Assembly: GCA_021443065.1 (NCBI GenBank)
Contig: JABUUR010000011.1
Location: 1 to 6,823 of the forward strand
Source: Fibrobacter sp.
GTDB taxonomy: Bacteria > Fibrobacterota > Fibrobacteria > Fibrobacterales > Fibrobacteraceae
DNA length: 6,823 bases
Reading direction: 5' to 3'
A program made the position numbers and the translations under genes. Positions within the stretch are counted from its first letter, which is position 1; each line of letters opens with the position of its first letter. The notes under the pieces were generated by a model. It worked only from the letters and a program-made list of their open reading frames with translations. It did not search any database and had not been told where the DNA came from. Shown here in pieces: positions 1 to 5,939 of the stretch.

Positions 1-743
1 GGCATTTTCCTCGCATCGATCGTTTGCGCCATACCTTCGTTAATCCATAGGGGAACCTTGTACCTGGTCATGGCACGGACAAAGGCGTGGGTCAGTTCAT
101 GAAAAAACATGGGGCGATAGTAATCCGGATATTCCATCACGTTGACCGGCACACGGATTTTTCCGTCATACACGGCCCCCACCCAATCAGGGCGCGGCCC
201 TACCCCCTGAAACTGCGTCGACTGGTATAAGACCAAGTGCATTTTGTTCTGGGGTCTAAAGTCAAACAGGTTGCAAAGGGAATCGTAGGCCACTTCCAAG
301 ACGGACAAGGCCTCCATCACGTCACGTCTTGAAGGGCGACCTTCGAATTCCACGCGAAAGTGCATGGAACGTTCCAATCCCAAGGTCGCCAATTCCCGTT
401 TCAACAATTCGGACTTCTGCCGCAAATAAGTCAGGTCCTTGCTTTCGTAACCTAGGGAGTCTACATACGCAATGCAGTCGTCATAACGTTCCTGTTCAAA
501 AAGTATTCCGGCCAGGTGCAGTTGCAGGTTCTTGTCGTCGGGTGTCTGCACCAGCAATTTCCGCACGCTCTCTTCGGCACAGTTCCACTCCGAAACCTCT
601 AGACATTCGTTAGCCTCTTTCACCAAGGCTTCCAGCCTTTCGAACGCCTCAGCTTCTGCGGCACGTTCCTTGAATACGCGAAGCCCCCACACAAGGGCCA
701 GCAAAAGTACCACGAAGAGAATGACGGGTTTCAAGTTTTTCAT
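1..743 (-). CDS. Membrane-anchored gluzincin (peptidase MA-like) with TPR-like segment, partial
   Basis: Reading the minus strand from ATG at 743 gives 247 uninterrupted codons running off the window, so the C-terminus is missing. Residues 5-21 are a hydrophobic stretch after MKNLK, so the protein is probably anchored in the inner membrane with the rest outside the cytoplasm. Residues about 35-115 are helical and TPR-like (alternating small and leucine residues, with the pattern FEQERYDDCIAY). The catalytic signature is H215-E-L-T-H219 followed 20 residues after H215 by E236 in WINEGMAQ, the HExxH...E layout of gluzincins in the peptidase MA group. Two His and the distal Glu would bind zinc and E216 would be the catalytic base. 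The substrate is unknown. No clear Shine-Dalgarno precedes the ATG. The start is supported by the signal-anchor lying directly after it, and the next in-frame Met codons are far downstream. It diverges from the gene at 765. The gluzincin assignment is firm; the biological role is not. Confidence 0.85.
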   Translation of the reverse strand, partial: MKNLKPVILFVVLLLALVWGLRVFKERAAEAEAFERLEALVKEANECLEVSEWNCAEESVRKLLVQTPDDKNLQLHLAGILFEQERYDDCIAYVDSLGYESKDLTYLRQKSELLKRELATLGLERSMHFRVEFEGRPSRRDVMEALSVLEVAYDSLCNLFDFRPQNKMHLVLYQSTQFQGVGPRPDWVGAVYDGKIRVPVNVMEYPDYYRPMFFHELTHAFVRAMTRYKVPLWINEGMAQTIDARKM

Positions 744-764
744 TATATTTTAAGGTAGTAAAAA
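744..764. promoter_or_regulatory. 21-bp divergent intergenic gap
   Basis: Only 21 bp separate the start codons of the two divergent genes, so each promoter must lie at least partly inside the opposite gene. On the plus strand AAGG at 752-755 is a possible ribosome binding site for the gene at 765, with slightly long spacing. A TATATT at 744-749 with ATGACG 17 bp upstream (721-726) resembles a weak sigma-70 promoter, but it would place the transcript start after that AAGG, so the two readings conflict. On the minus strand TATAAT overlaps the ATG itself and is probably chance AT-richness. No promoter can be called firmly. Confidence 0.35.
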
Positions 765-1379
765 ATGCACTACTTATTCCGACAGATTCTCGATTTTTTG
801 GCTCTTGGCCATGGAGTCCAAGGTATAGCGGCCGCCAGCGGAATTATGACAGTCATCCTTATTTTTTCCGTCATCATCGTAGGCTGCATCATGAACGGGA
901 TTGAAAAAATCCAGATTGCCATTTTATCCAAATTGTTCGGGGTGCGGGCCGCATTGTTCATCTGCAATTATCTCACCATCGCAGGCACCATCATTCACGA
1001 ATGCGCCCATGCCCTTTTTGCAATTTGTTCCGGCGCAAAGGTTACAGAAATCAGTTTTCTCGATACAAAGGGCAATTCCCTAGGGCATATTTCGTACGTA
1101 GTCCGCGGCCCTATTTTTCTAAAGGCCATTCAGCATTCCGTTTGCGCATGCGCCCCCGTATTTGCAGGGATTTTTTGCGAAGCCTTCATCATCGACCAGA
1201 TTATGCACGGCTCCTATCCCATTTGGGGCCAGATTATCTTGTGGTACCTTGCCGTTTCCGTCATCGACCACATGTCCATGAGTTCCCTGGACATCAAGCA
1301 TTACTTTCAGGGAATCTGGGCTGTGATTCCCCTGGTTTTTGCAGCAATGTTCTGCTATGGATTTTTTATTTTGACTTAA
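765..1379 (+). CDS. Small integral-membrane M50-like zinc metallopeptidase
   Basis: A 204-residue protein dominated by hydrophobic segments at roughly 24-44, 62-88, 121-142, 152-168 and 184-203. The second segment contains H78-E-C-A-H82 embedded in membrane-like sequence (TIIHECAHALFAICSGAKV), which is how site-2-protease (M50/M50B-like) enzymes present HExxH. The following G-A-K-V-T-E-I-S-F-L resembles the short strand after the active-site helix in M50B-like proteins. P131 in CACAPVFAG and S-M-S-S-L-D176-I-K in the fourth segment match the later conserved Pro/Gly and S..S..D elements, with D176 a candidate third zinc ligand. Such enzymes cleave substrates within or near the membrane; no substrate can be named here. 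There is no PDZ domain, and 204 residues is short but normal for the minimal M50B-like group. AAGG at 752-755 may serve as the ribosome binding site. The gene is followed by a repeat-rich convergent region. A non-proteolytic homologue is possible, but the key residues are present. Confidence 0.7.
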   Translation: MHYLFRQILDFLALGHGVQGIAAASGIMTVILIFSVIIVGCIMNGIEKIQIAILSKLFGVRAALFICNYLTIAGTIIHECAHALFAICSGAKVTEISFLDTKGNSLGHISYVVRGPIFLKAIQHSVCACAPVFAGIFCEAFIIDQIMHGSYPIWGQIILWYLAVSVIDHMSMSSLDIKHYFQGIWAVIPLVFAAMFCYGFFILT

Positions 1380-1417
1380 GGATTTTTCTCCTGCATCGTT
1401 TCCCGGCCTTATGCATT

Positions 1418-1443
1418 GTCATCCCGGGCTTGACCCGGGACCT
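1418..1443. repeat. REP-like palindromic repeat, copy 1
   Basis: A 26-bp unit starting GTCATCCCGG. It holds a perfect 7-bp inverted repeat, TCCCGGG (1422-1428) and CCCGGGA (1434-1440), around a CTTGA loop. The copy at 1481 differs by a single base (A in place of G at 1490). No T-run follows, so it is not itself a standard terminator. Confidence 0.75.
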
Positions 1444-1457
1444 CACCCCTCCACTTT

Positions 1458-1467
1458 GTCATCCCGG
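1458..1467. repeat. Partial copy of the REP-like repeat
   Basis: The first ten bases, GTCATCCCGG, match copies 1 and 3, then the sequence diverges into CCCCCTC, so the right arm of the palindrome is absent. It is best read as a decayed or truncated unit lying between the two complete copies. Confidence 0.5.
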
Positions 1468-1480
1468 CCCCCTCTTGCCT

Positions 1481-1506
1481 GTCATCCCGAGCTTGACCCG
1501 GGACCT
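1481..1506. repeat. REP-like palindromic repeat, copy 3
   Basis: A 26-bp unit matching copy 1 except for one base in the left arm (TCCCGAG at 1485-1491 against CCCGGGA at 1497-1503), which leaves one mismatch in the 7-bp stem around the same CTTGA loop. Confidence 0.75.
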
Positions 1507-1510
1507 TTTT
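1485..1510 (+). terminator. Possible intrinsic terminator downstream of the M50-like gene
   Basis: The stem formed by repeat copy 3 (1485-1491 with 1497-1503, one mismatch, loop CTTGA) is followed after CC by five T residues at 1506-1510. On the plus strand this is the geometry of a modest rho-independent terminator about 105 bp after the stop of the M50-like gene. The short T-run and the mismatch make it weak, and in the minus direction no T-run follows. Confidence 0.35.
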
Positions 1511-1557
1511 CCAACGGCACCGAAAAACGAACATTGCGAGACCTTTTCGAGGGGGTC

Positions 1558-1576
1558 CAGGGGGAGCATCCCCCTG
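1558..1576. repeat. Strong GC hairpin
   Basis: A perfect 8-bp inverted repeat, CAGGGGGA (1558-1565) and TCCCCCTG (1569-1576), closes a 3-base GCA loop. No T-run follows on either strand, so it is not a textbook terminator, though it could stabilise the 3' end of a transcript coming from either side. It sits between REP-like copy 3 and the degenerate GTCACCCCG unit at 1588. Confidence 0.6.
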
Positions 1577-1592
1577 CGTCATTATATGTCAC

Positions 1593-1616
1593 CCCGCGAC
1601 TCTCGCCTTTTTGAAC
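1593..1616. repeat. 24-bp direct repeat, outer copy
   Basis: The 24 bases from CCCGCGACTC to TTTTTGAAC are identical to 1670-1693, and the two copies start 77 bp apart. This copy is intergenic. Read on the minus strand it encodes FKKARVAG in the same frame relation as the tail of the DUF4416 protein, ending at a TGA at 1591-1589. Confidence 0.8.
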
Positions 1617-1650
1617 CTTGGCGCACACGGCGCTTCGTTCGACGGCTCGG

Positions 1651-2202
1651 TCATGGGCCCGCAGGCGGTCCCGCGACTCTCGCCTTTTTGAACTTTTCCC
1701 GGATAAGTTGAAGGTCGTGCTGGTAGGGGTTGCGGACAAAGTCTTCAAAGGCCCACGCCGTAGGGTGAAACTCGCCCTTGGCATAAGTCAAGAGCATATC
1801 CAGCCAAACGCCTTTGCCTGCGTACAACTTAAAAGGTCCCCGCTTATAACTGGGCAATACGACCTTGTCCAAGTCCATGTAGCCAACGTCAATGTTCACA
1901 TGTCGAAACTCAGGATTTTCACTTGATGCCGTCGCCATTTCCAGGGCGTTGCTGCGTTCTTTTTCGGCGGCGATAGTCTCGGGGGCAACCGTCCTTTCAA
2001 AGGAAACCACACCACGATACAGGCCTTCGCCCATTTCCGGCGTATAGTAGGGAGTCTTGTCGAAAGCAAAAAGTTTGCCCTTGTGGCGAATGGGCCCCCA
2101 GTTTTTTTCCAACATTTCCAATACCATAGGGTCCCAGTCCGCACCCTTTTGAAGAACAAAGGCAATCAACTGGGCCTGTTCAGAATATTGAGACGCTTTC
2201 AT
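1651..2202 (-). CDS. DUF4416 family protein
   Basis: A 183-residue soluble protein that I recognise as DUF4416, a conserved family of unknown function. Supporting blocks are WGPI (35-38), FAFDKTPYYTPEMG (45-58), the VVSFER block (65-70), RHVNIDVGYMDLDKVVLPS (100-118), the LYAGKGVWLDMLLTYAKGEF block (126-145), and a closing aromatic and charged helix around 150-172. There is no signal peptide or membrane segment, so it is probably cytoplasmic. GGAG lies about 6 bases before the ATG, a good ribosome binding site. The start is 9 bp after the stop of the upstream metzincin gene, so the two are very likely co-transcribed. The family-like part ends near residue 174; the last residues, RVAGPPAGP, are encoded by a repeat that recurs outside the gene, so the native stop appears to have been replaced by repeat DNA. 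Family membership is quite secure; I assign no function. Confidence 0.85.
   Translation of the reverse strand: MKASQYSEQAQLIAFVLQKGADWDPMVLEMLEKNWGPIRHKGKLFAFDKTPYYTPEMGEGLYRGVVSFERTVAPETIAAEKERSNALEMATASSENPEFRHVNIDVGYMDLDKVVLPSYKRGPFKLYAGKGVWLDMLLTYAKGEFHPTAWAFEDFVRNPYQHDLQLIREKFKKARVAGPPAGP
1670..1693. repeat. 24-bp direct repeat, inner copy within the DUF4416 gene end
   Basis: Identical to 1593-1616. It lies inside the last codons of the minus-strand DUF4416 gene and encodes FKKARVAG near its C-terminus. The 53 bp between the copies contains the stop codon of that gene. Confidence 0.8.
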
Positions 2203-2211
2203 AACTCTCCG

Positions 2212-3480
2212 TCAGTGAGGATAAATCATCAAAGTTGCTCGCAATGCAGCAAGCTGAAGTTCAGAAAAACCACTGTATTCCCCGTACATATCATAGGGGA
2301 ACATGATATTATCCGCATCCATGCATTTTCGATAATCGAAAGACAAGACCGATGTGGCAATCTTTATTCTCGGCATAACAAAATCATCGATGTTCAGATC
2401 CGAACGTCTTTTTGCCATGGAGTTGAGCCAGATTTCCGGGCAGTAGGGTGTATCTTCAAAACCATCTTCACGGTTGGACAAGTCGCCCCCCTCTCCAATA
2501 TCGGTCCTGGTGGAACTGGTATGGCGCAGGCCAAAAAAATGTCCCGTTTCGTGAATGGCAGTCTCGACAATTTCTTTTTTTTCGAGGGGGTAGACTCCAT
2601 CTGATTTTTTCACAAAGGCACCAAGGGCCACGGTGCTTCCATAACCTCCGCCCATGTTTCCGCTGAACAAGTAGCTGTAGCCCAGCACATCCTCGTCGAT
2701 GATATAATCCACAAGAACAATGTCCAACGCATTCACGATCCCAGGCCACCCCCCGAGTTCACTGACCAGTTTATCATTGGACGACCACCCGGCATACCAA
2801 GGTTCGTCGGCAGGGTATTTCGAACCCAAAGTCGGGTGAAGGTTGGCATAGTTCACGTACAGTGTATCAATTTGAATGCTGGTATAAAATTTTCTGTAGG
2901 AATCAAGCAAGTCCCTTGCCAGATCGTCAATCGTAAAACCACTCAACCTGGAGGCAACGTTGCCTACCACAATCAGATTCAAGGACATGTGGTCCGAGTA
3001 GGCACCCTCCCCCTTTAGCCGTACATTGTTGGTAGGGCCTTCGTAGTAGGAACCGTCCTGTACCAAGGTCAGGGCCCAGTTTTCGCTGACGCTTTTCTCG
3101 CAAACAAAATGATAGACGATTCTGCCGTCGATTTCTTTTGCAGACACATTCTTGACCTTTGTCAAATTCACATGACTTTCGTCACTGGGCATCGGTTTTA
3201 CCCTGAACAACTGCAAGGTCGGCGGTTTTCCCATAGAGGAATCCCCGTCGAAGGACAATTCATAAGAGGCATTGGGGTGAGCCAAAAAAACCAAGCCATG
3301 GGCAAGGTTTGCCGATGCAGAATCATTCTTCGCCAAATCGTTGGGATACAGCCTGAATCGAAGTCCGTTGTCAGGATACAAAGTCTTGATTTTTTCTTCT
3401 GGTTCCGTTATACAGGCGCAAAACATGGCCGACATAGCCATCAAAAGAACGTTCAAAACATTTTTACATTTTTTTTTCAT
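2212..3480 (-). CDS. Exported metzincin-type zinc metalloprotease, probable lipoprotein
   Basis: From ATG at 3480 the protein has 422 residues. MKKKCKN and a hydrophobic stretch to about residue 22 form an export signal. The Cys in FCAC-ITEPEE (residue 22) may be lipidated, but FCAC is a poor lipobox. The catalytic motif is H310-E-T-G-H314-F-F-G317-L-R-H320, the full HExxHxxGxxH of metzincins, with E311 as base and three His zinc ligands. The downstream D-N-I-M393-F-P supplies the Met-turn, and DTPYCPE between them resembles calcium- or loop-forming segments of M43-like and related secreted bacterial peptidases. The N-terminal 200 residues look beta-rich and are not recognised. The likely site is the cell surface or periplasm. 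A TTG at 3495, with GGA just upstream, would add five residues (MVTVF); I chose the ATG because the basic signal-peptide start follows it directly. Codons 2-4 lie in a run of nine A. The DUF4416 gene follows 9 bp downstream. Confidence 0.85.
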   Translation of the reverse strand: MKKKCKNVLNVLLMAMSAMFCACITEPEEKIKTLYPDNGLRFRLYPNDLAKNDSASANLAHGLVFLAHPNASYELSFDGDSSMGKPPTLQLFRVKPMPSDESHVNLTKVKNVSAKEIDGRIVYHFVCEKSVSENWALTLVQDGSYYEGPTNNVRLKGEGAYSDHMSLNLIVVGNVASRLSGFTIDDLARDLLDSYRKFYTSIQIDTLYVNYANLHPTLGSKYPADEPWYAGWSSNDKLVSELGGWPGIVNALDIVLVDYIIDEDVLGYSYLFSGNMGGGYGSTVALGAFVKKSDGVYPLEKKEIVETAIHETGHFFGLRHTSSTRTDIGEGGDLSNREDGFEDTPYCPEIWLNSMAKRRSDLNIDDFVMPRIKIATSVLSFDYRKCMDADNIMFPYDMYGEYSGFSELQLAALRATLMIYPH

Positions 3481-3516
3481 AAAGACGGTAACCAAATTTC
3501 CAAAAAATGCGTGTAT

Positions 3517-3530
3517 AGGAGAATACTCCT
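3517..3530. repeat. Small inverted repeat in the divergent metzincin/comEC gap
   Basis: AGGAG (3517-3521) and CTCCT (3526-3530) are perfect complements around AATA. In the minus-strand transcript it would fall near the 5' end of the metzincin leader. It could be a leader hairpin or a small protein-binding site; its size makes chance quite possible. Confidence 0.35.
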
Positions 3531-3535
3531 CTTTT

Positions 3536-3565
3536 AATATAGGTTAATATGGTTTATCGAGACAA
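3536..3565 (-). promoter_or_regulatory. Candidate sigma-70 promoter for the metzincin-DUF4416 unit
   Basis: On the minus strand TTGTCT (3565-3560) and TATATT (3541-3536) are separated by 18 bp, a fair match to -35 and -10 elements. Transcription would begin near 3529 and leave a leader of about 50 bases before the ATG at 3480. The -35 part lies inside the first codons of comEC. On the plus strand an AT-rich TTTAAT/TAATAT (3533-3540) could act as a -10 for comEC, but no -35 is visible. Confidence 0.3.
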
Positions 3566-5939
3566 TTATAGAATGTTTTTCTGGAATCAATTGGAGCAAT
3601 TACTGGCCCCTTTATCGGGGAAACCCGCTCTTTTAAGTGCCGTTGTCATAGCAATCACCTTCGCAAGCCTGGATTCCCCCGATTTTGCGTTCGCCCTGTT
3701 GCTCCCCCTGATTTTCATGAACCACGTTTTCCCTCGTTTTTTGCAGTGGGTAATCTTGTTATCCCTCACCGCAGGAATCGTCTTTCACGAAATTTCCCTT
3801 GATACGGCAAGCACACCCTCGGGCACTGCCGCAAAAGAAATGCTCGTCGAAACGGGCTGCGGTTTGGTCGAAAGCAGCCAGGTAAAAGCCTCTGGGCAGG
3901 CGATCATCATCAAGACCACAGACTCCGCAAATGCAGGCAAACGAGTTCGACTGACAGAAAAACGGGACCTGCCCATCTACCCTTTGCCCGGAGACTCCAT
4001 CTGTTACGAAGCATCCTGGTATCCCGTAAACCCGCCTACGGTTCCGGGCGGTTTCGACACCAAGGGGTGGCTGCGTTCCCAGGGACTTTCCGGCTACGGC
4101 AAGTTCAAGCATTGGACCGTTTTTAAGCACCACTGGGTTCCGGAACGAAGTTTCTACAGTTTTCGAAAATGGATAGAAAAGCGATTCGCCCAGTACCTGC
4201 AACCTGCAGAAACAGGACTTCTGCTTGGCCTGCTGGCAGGGGACCGTTCCGGGATTCCCGATGCGCTGCGCAGTGATTTTCAAAGGTCCGGCCTGGTCCA
4301 TGTCCTTGCCATTAGCGGGTTCCACGTGGTGCTTTTGGCAGGGATGCTCATGGTATTTTTAAAGGCAACCGGCCTTCCCCACCATGTGGTACGAATTGTA
4401 GCCATTATCTTACTACTCGTCTACATTCCTGTGACGGGGGGCTCCCCCGCGGTAAGGCGTGCGGTCTTGATGTTCGCCGTACCTCAGATAGGCGCATTGT
4501 TTCAAAGGAACGCCAATACGTTGAACAGCCTAGGGGTGGCCTTGCTATTCATCATGCTTCCAGAACCAGCCGTCATCTGGAACCCCGGTTTTCAACTTTC
4601 CGTTGCGGCCACCATGGGTATTTTAATAAGCGGCCCCATGAACCCCCTAAAAAAAATTCCATCACCCCTAAAGAAAAACAAACTATGGAACTTGTTCCAG
4701 AATTACGTTCTTGACCCCACCTACGTTACTTTATGTGCAACCCTTTCCACCGCACCGTTCCTTATCCATCACTTCAAGACCCTTTCTCCCTTTGCATGGC
4801 TGGGGAACATCGTGGTGGTGCCCGCCATTTCCATGGGAATGCAGGCGGGACTTTTCGCGCTTATCTCTCCACTAGATTTCCTTCGTGAAAATTTCTGCTA
4901 TGCGGCACAGTTCTTTCTAAGGCTAGCCTCGCTCCTTACGAACATCCTTTCAGATTCCGCCCAGGCATCCGTAACCGTAGGCCCCTTCGGTCCCGGCATT
5001 CTTTTATTGTGCGGGCTGGCGGTTGTCCTATTGCCTCTGTGCAGGGCAAACAAATTGGCAAGGTTTTACGGCATGGCCTGCATCCTGATTTTTTCGTTTA
5101 TCTTTGCAGGCGGTGGACTTTCCAACGCAAGCCACCCCAGTTGGAAAATAACCACCATCGACATAGGCCAGGGAGACAGCCACCTGATTACCACCCCCTC
5201 CGGAAAGAGAATCCTGGTAGACGCAGGCGATTCAGAAATTCTCGGAGGCAAGGGCAAAAAAGATTCCGGCAAGGACGTTATCGTACCCTACCTCCACCAC
5301 ATCGGCGTTTCCAGCCTAGATGCCCTCATCATCACCCATCCGGACCTGGACCATTACGGGGGCTCCCTTTCCATCATCAAGACATTCCCCGTCAAGGAAT
5401 TGTGGATTACGGACTGCGCCCGAATCGAAGGCAAGGACAGTTGGCAAAAAATCATTGCCCAGGCCTATAAGCGAGGCGTTGTCATTCGAGACATAGGGCA
5501 AGGCTTTTTATGGAAGGAAAATTTCTTTGAACTAAAGGTTCTCCATCCGGACACCCGCACATGCTATGACGCCAACACCCAGAGTATAACCTTCAGGGTC
5601 AAAGGCCTTGGACATTCGGCAATTTTCACTGGCGACCTTACCGTGGCCGGCGAAAAGGAAATCCTGAAAAAAGATCTGTTTCTGCAAAGCGATGTTTTGA
5701 AATTGGGCCACCATGGGTCCAAGACTTCCAGCAGTGCAGTTTTCCTGAAGGCGGTAAGCCCTCGATTAGCCATTATATCCAGCGGACGACGCAATCGATT
5801 CAGGCACCCAAGCAAAAAGGTCATCCAGCGTCTGGATTCCCTTTCGATACCCTACTTGAACACAGCCGGCGTAGGCACCATCGATATAATTTTCAAGGAA
5901 GACTCTCTTGAAGTCAAGACTATGCTTGAACCGGACTAG
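3549..5939 (+). CDS. comEC: ComEC/Rec2 DNA internalisation channel
   Basis: A 796-residue polytopic inner-membrane protein that in naturally competent bacteria passes single-stranded DNA into the cytoplasm. Order: two N-terminal membrane segments (about 26-80); a DUF4131-like OB region (about 95-195) with the usual VNPPTVPGGFDTKGWL block at 160-175; the Competence domain (about 220-495) opening with GLLLGLLAGDRSGIPD (223-238) and GLVHVLAISGFHV (248-260); a last membrane segment (about 506-520); then a metallo-beta-lactamase-like domain (532-785). The metal-site motifs all look intact: H597-P-D599-L-D601-H602, D696 in FTGD, G720-H-H-G-S and H753, which suggests a working nuclease-like domain rather than a degenerate one. 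The length is normal for complete ComEC. AGG at 3541-3543, five bases before the ATG, supports this start over the Met at codon 9. No other competence genes are visible nearby. The stop shares CTAG with the converging gene. Whether the host is transformable cannot be judged from here. Confidence 0.95.
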   Translation: MVYRDNYRMFFWNQLEQLLAPLSGKPALLSAVVIAITFASLDSPDFAFALLLPLIFMNHVFPRFLQWVILLSLTAGIVFHEISLDTASTPSGTAAKEMLVETGCGLVESSQVKASGQAIIIKTTDSANAGKRVRLTEKRDLPIYPLPGDSICYEASWYPVNPPTVPGGFDTKGWLRSQGLSGYGKFKHWTVFKHHWVPERSFYSFRKWIEKRFAQYLQPAETGLLLGLLAGDRSGIPDALRSDFQRSGLVHVLAISGFHVVLLAGMLMVFLKATGLPHHVVRIVAIILLLVYIPVTGGSPAVRRAVLMFAVPQIGALFQRNANTLNSLGVALLFIMLPEPAVIWNPGFQLSVAATMGILISGPMNPLKKIPSPLKKNKLWNLFQNYVLDPTYVTLCATLSTAPFLIHHFKTLSPFAWLGNIVVVPAISMGMQAGLFALISPLDFLRENFCYAAQFFLRLASLLTNILSDSAQASVTVGPFGPGILLLCGLAVVLLPLCRANKLARFYGMACILIFSFIFAGGGLSNASHPSWKITTIDIGQGDSHLITTPSGKRILVDAGDSEILGGKGKKDSGKDVIVPYLHHIGVSSLDALIITHPDLDHYGGSLSIIKTFPVKELWITDCARIEGKDSWQKIIAQAYKRGVVIRDIGQGFLWKENFFELKVLHPDTRTCYDANTQSITFRVKGLGHSAIFTGDLTVAGEKEILKKDLFLQSDVLKLGHHGSKTSSSAVFLKAVSPRLAIISSGRRNRFRHPSKKVIQRLDSLSIPYLNTAGVGTIDIIFKEDSLEVKTMLEPD

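Larger units (their letters stand above)
1380..1650. other. Repeat-rich convergent intergenic region
   Basis: About 270 bp between the ends of two converging genes, with no credible gene. It is noticeably GC-rich and built from short repeats: units starting GTCATCCCGG or GTCACCCCG at 1418, 1458, 1481 and 1588, an independent hairpin at 1558-1576, and the outer copy of a 24-bp direct repeat whose other copy lies in the end of the neighbouring minus-strand gene. Translated, the GTCATCCCGG units give the familiar spurious peptides CHPGLDPG and VIPGLTRDL, a hallmark of dispersed intergenic palindromes rather than protein. Function may include transcription termination or mRNA end protection for the two converging genes; this is inference. 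Confidence 0.7.

Noticed and set aside
1558..1576. GC hairpin as an intrinsic terminator
   Set aside because: No T-run follows on either strand.
1418..1600. Possible CRISPR array
   Set aside because: Units are strongly palindromic, unevenly spaced (40, 23 and 107 bp apart) and degenerate, with no uniform spacers.
1589..1654. 21-codon minus-strand mini-ORF starting at the ATGA overlap
   Set aside because: It consists of repeat DNA, has no independent ribosome binding site and no conserved content visible; kept as an observation rather than called a gene.
1001..1711. 236-residue plus-strand open frame
   Set aside because: It is out of frame with the M50-like gene for its first half and then translates the intergenic repeats (VIPGLTRDL-type peptide), which is typical of a spurious frame.
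2083..2604. 173-residue plus-strand frame opposite the DUF4416 and metzincin genes
   Set aside because: It runs antisense across the junction of two genes with clear family motifs and has no recognisable content.
3481..3495. TTG start at 3495 for the metzincin gene
   Set aside because: It has a slightly better GGA upstream, but it adds MVTVF before the basic MKKKCK signal-peptide start; kept only as an alternative.
3759..4325. 188-residue minus-strand open frame inside comEC
   Set aside because: It lies opposite the well-conserved OB region and start of the Competence domain of comEC; its composition (Cys- and Arg-rich, no domain) is that of a shadow frame.
5009..5470. 153-residue plus-strand frame inside comEC
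   Set aside because: Arg/Pro/His-rich translation of an alternative frame of the metallo-beta-lactamase domain; no support.
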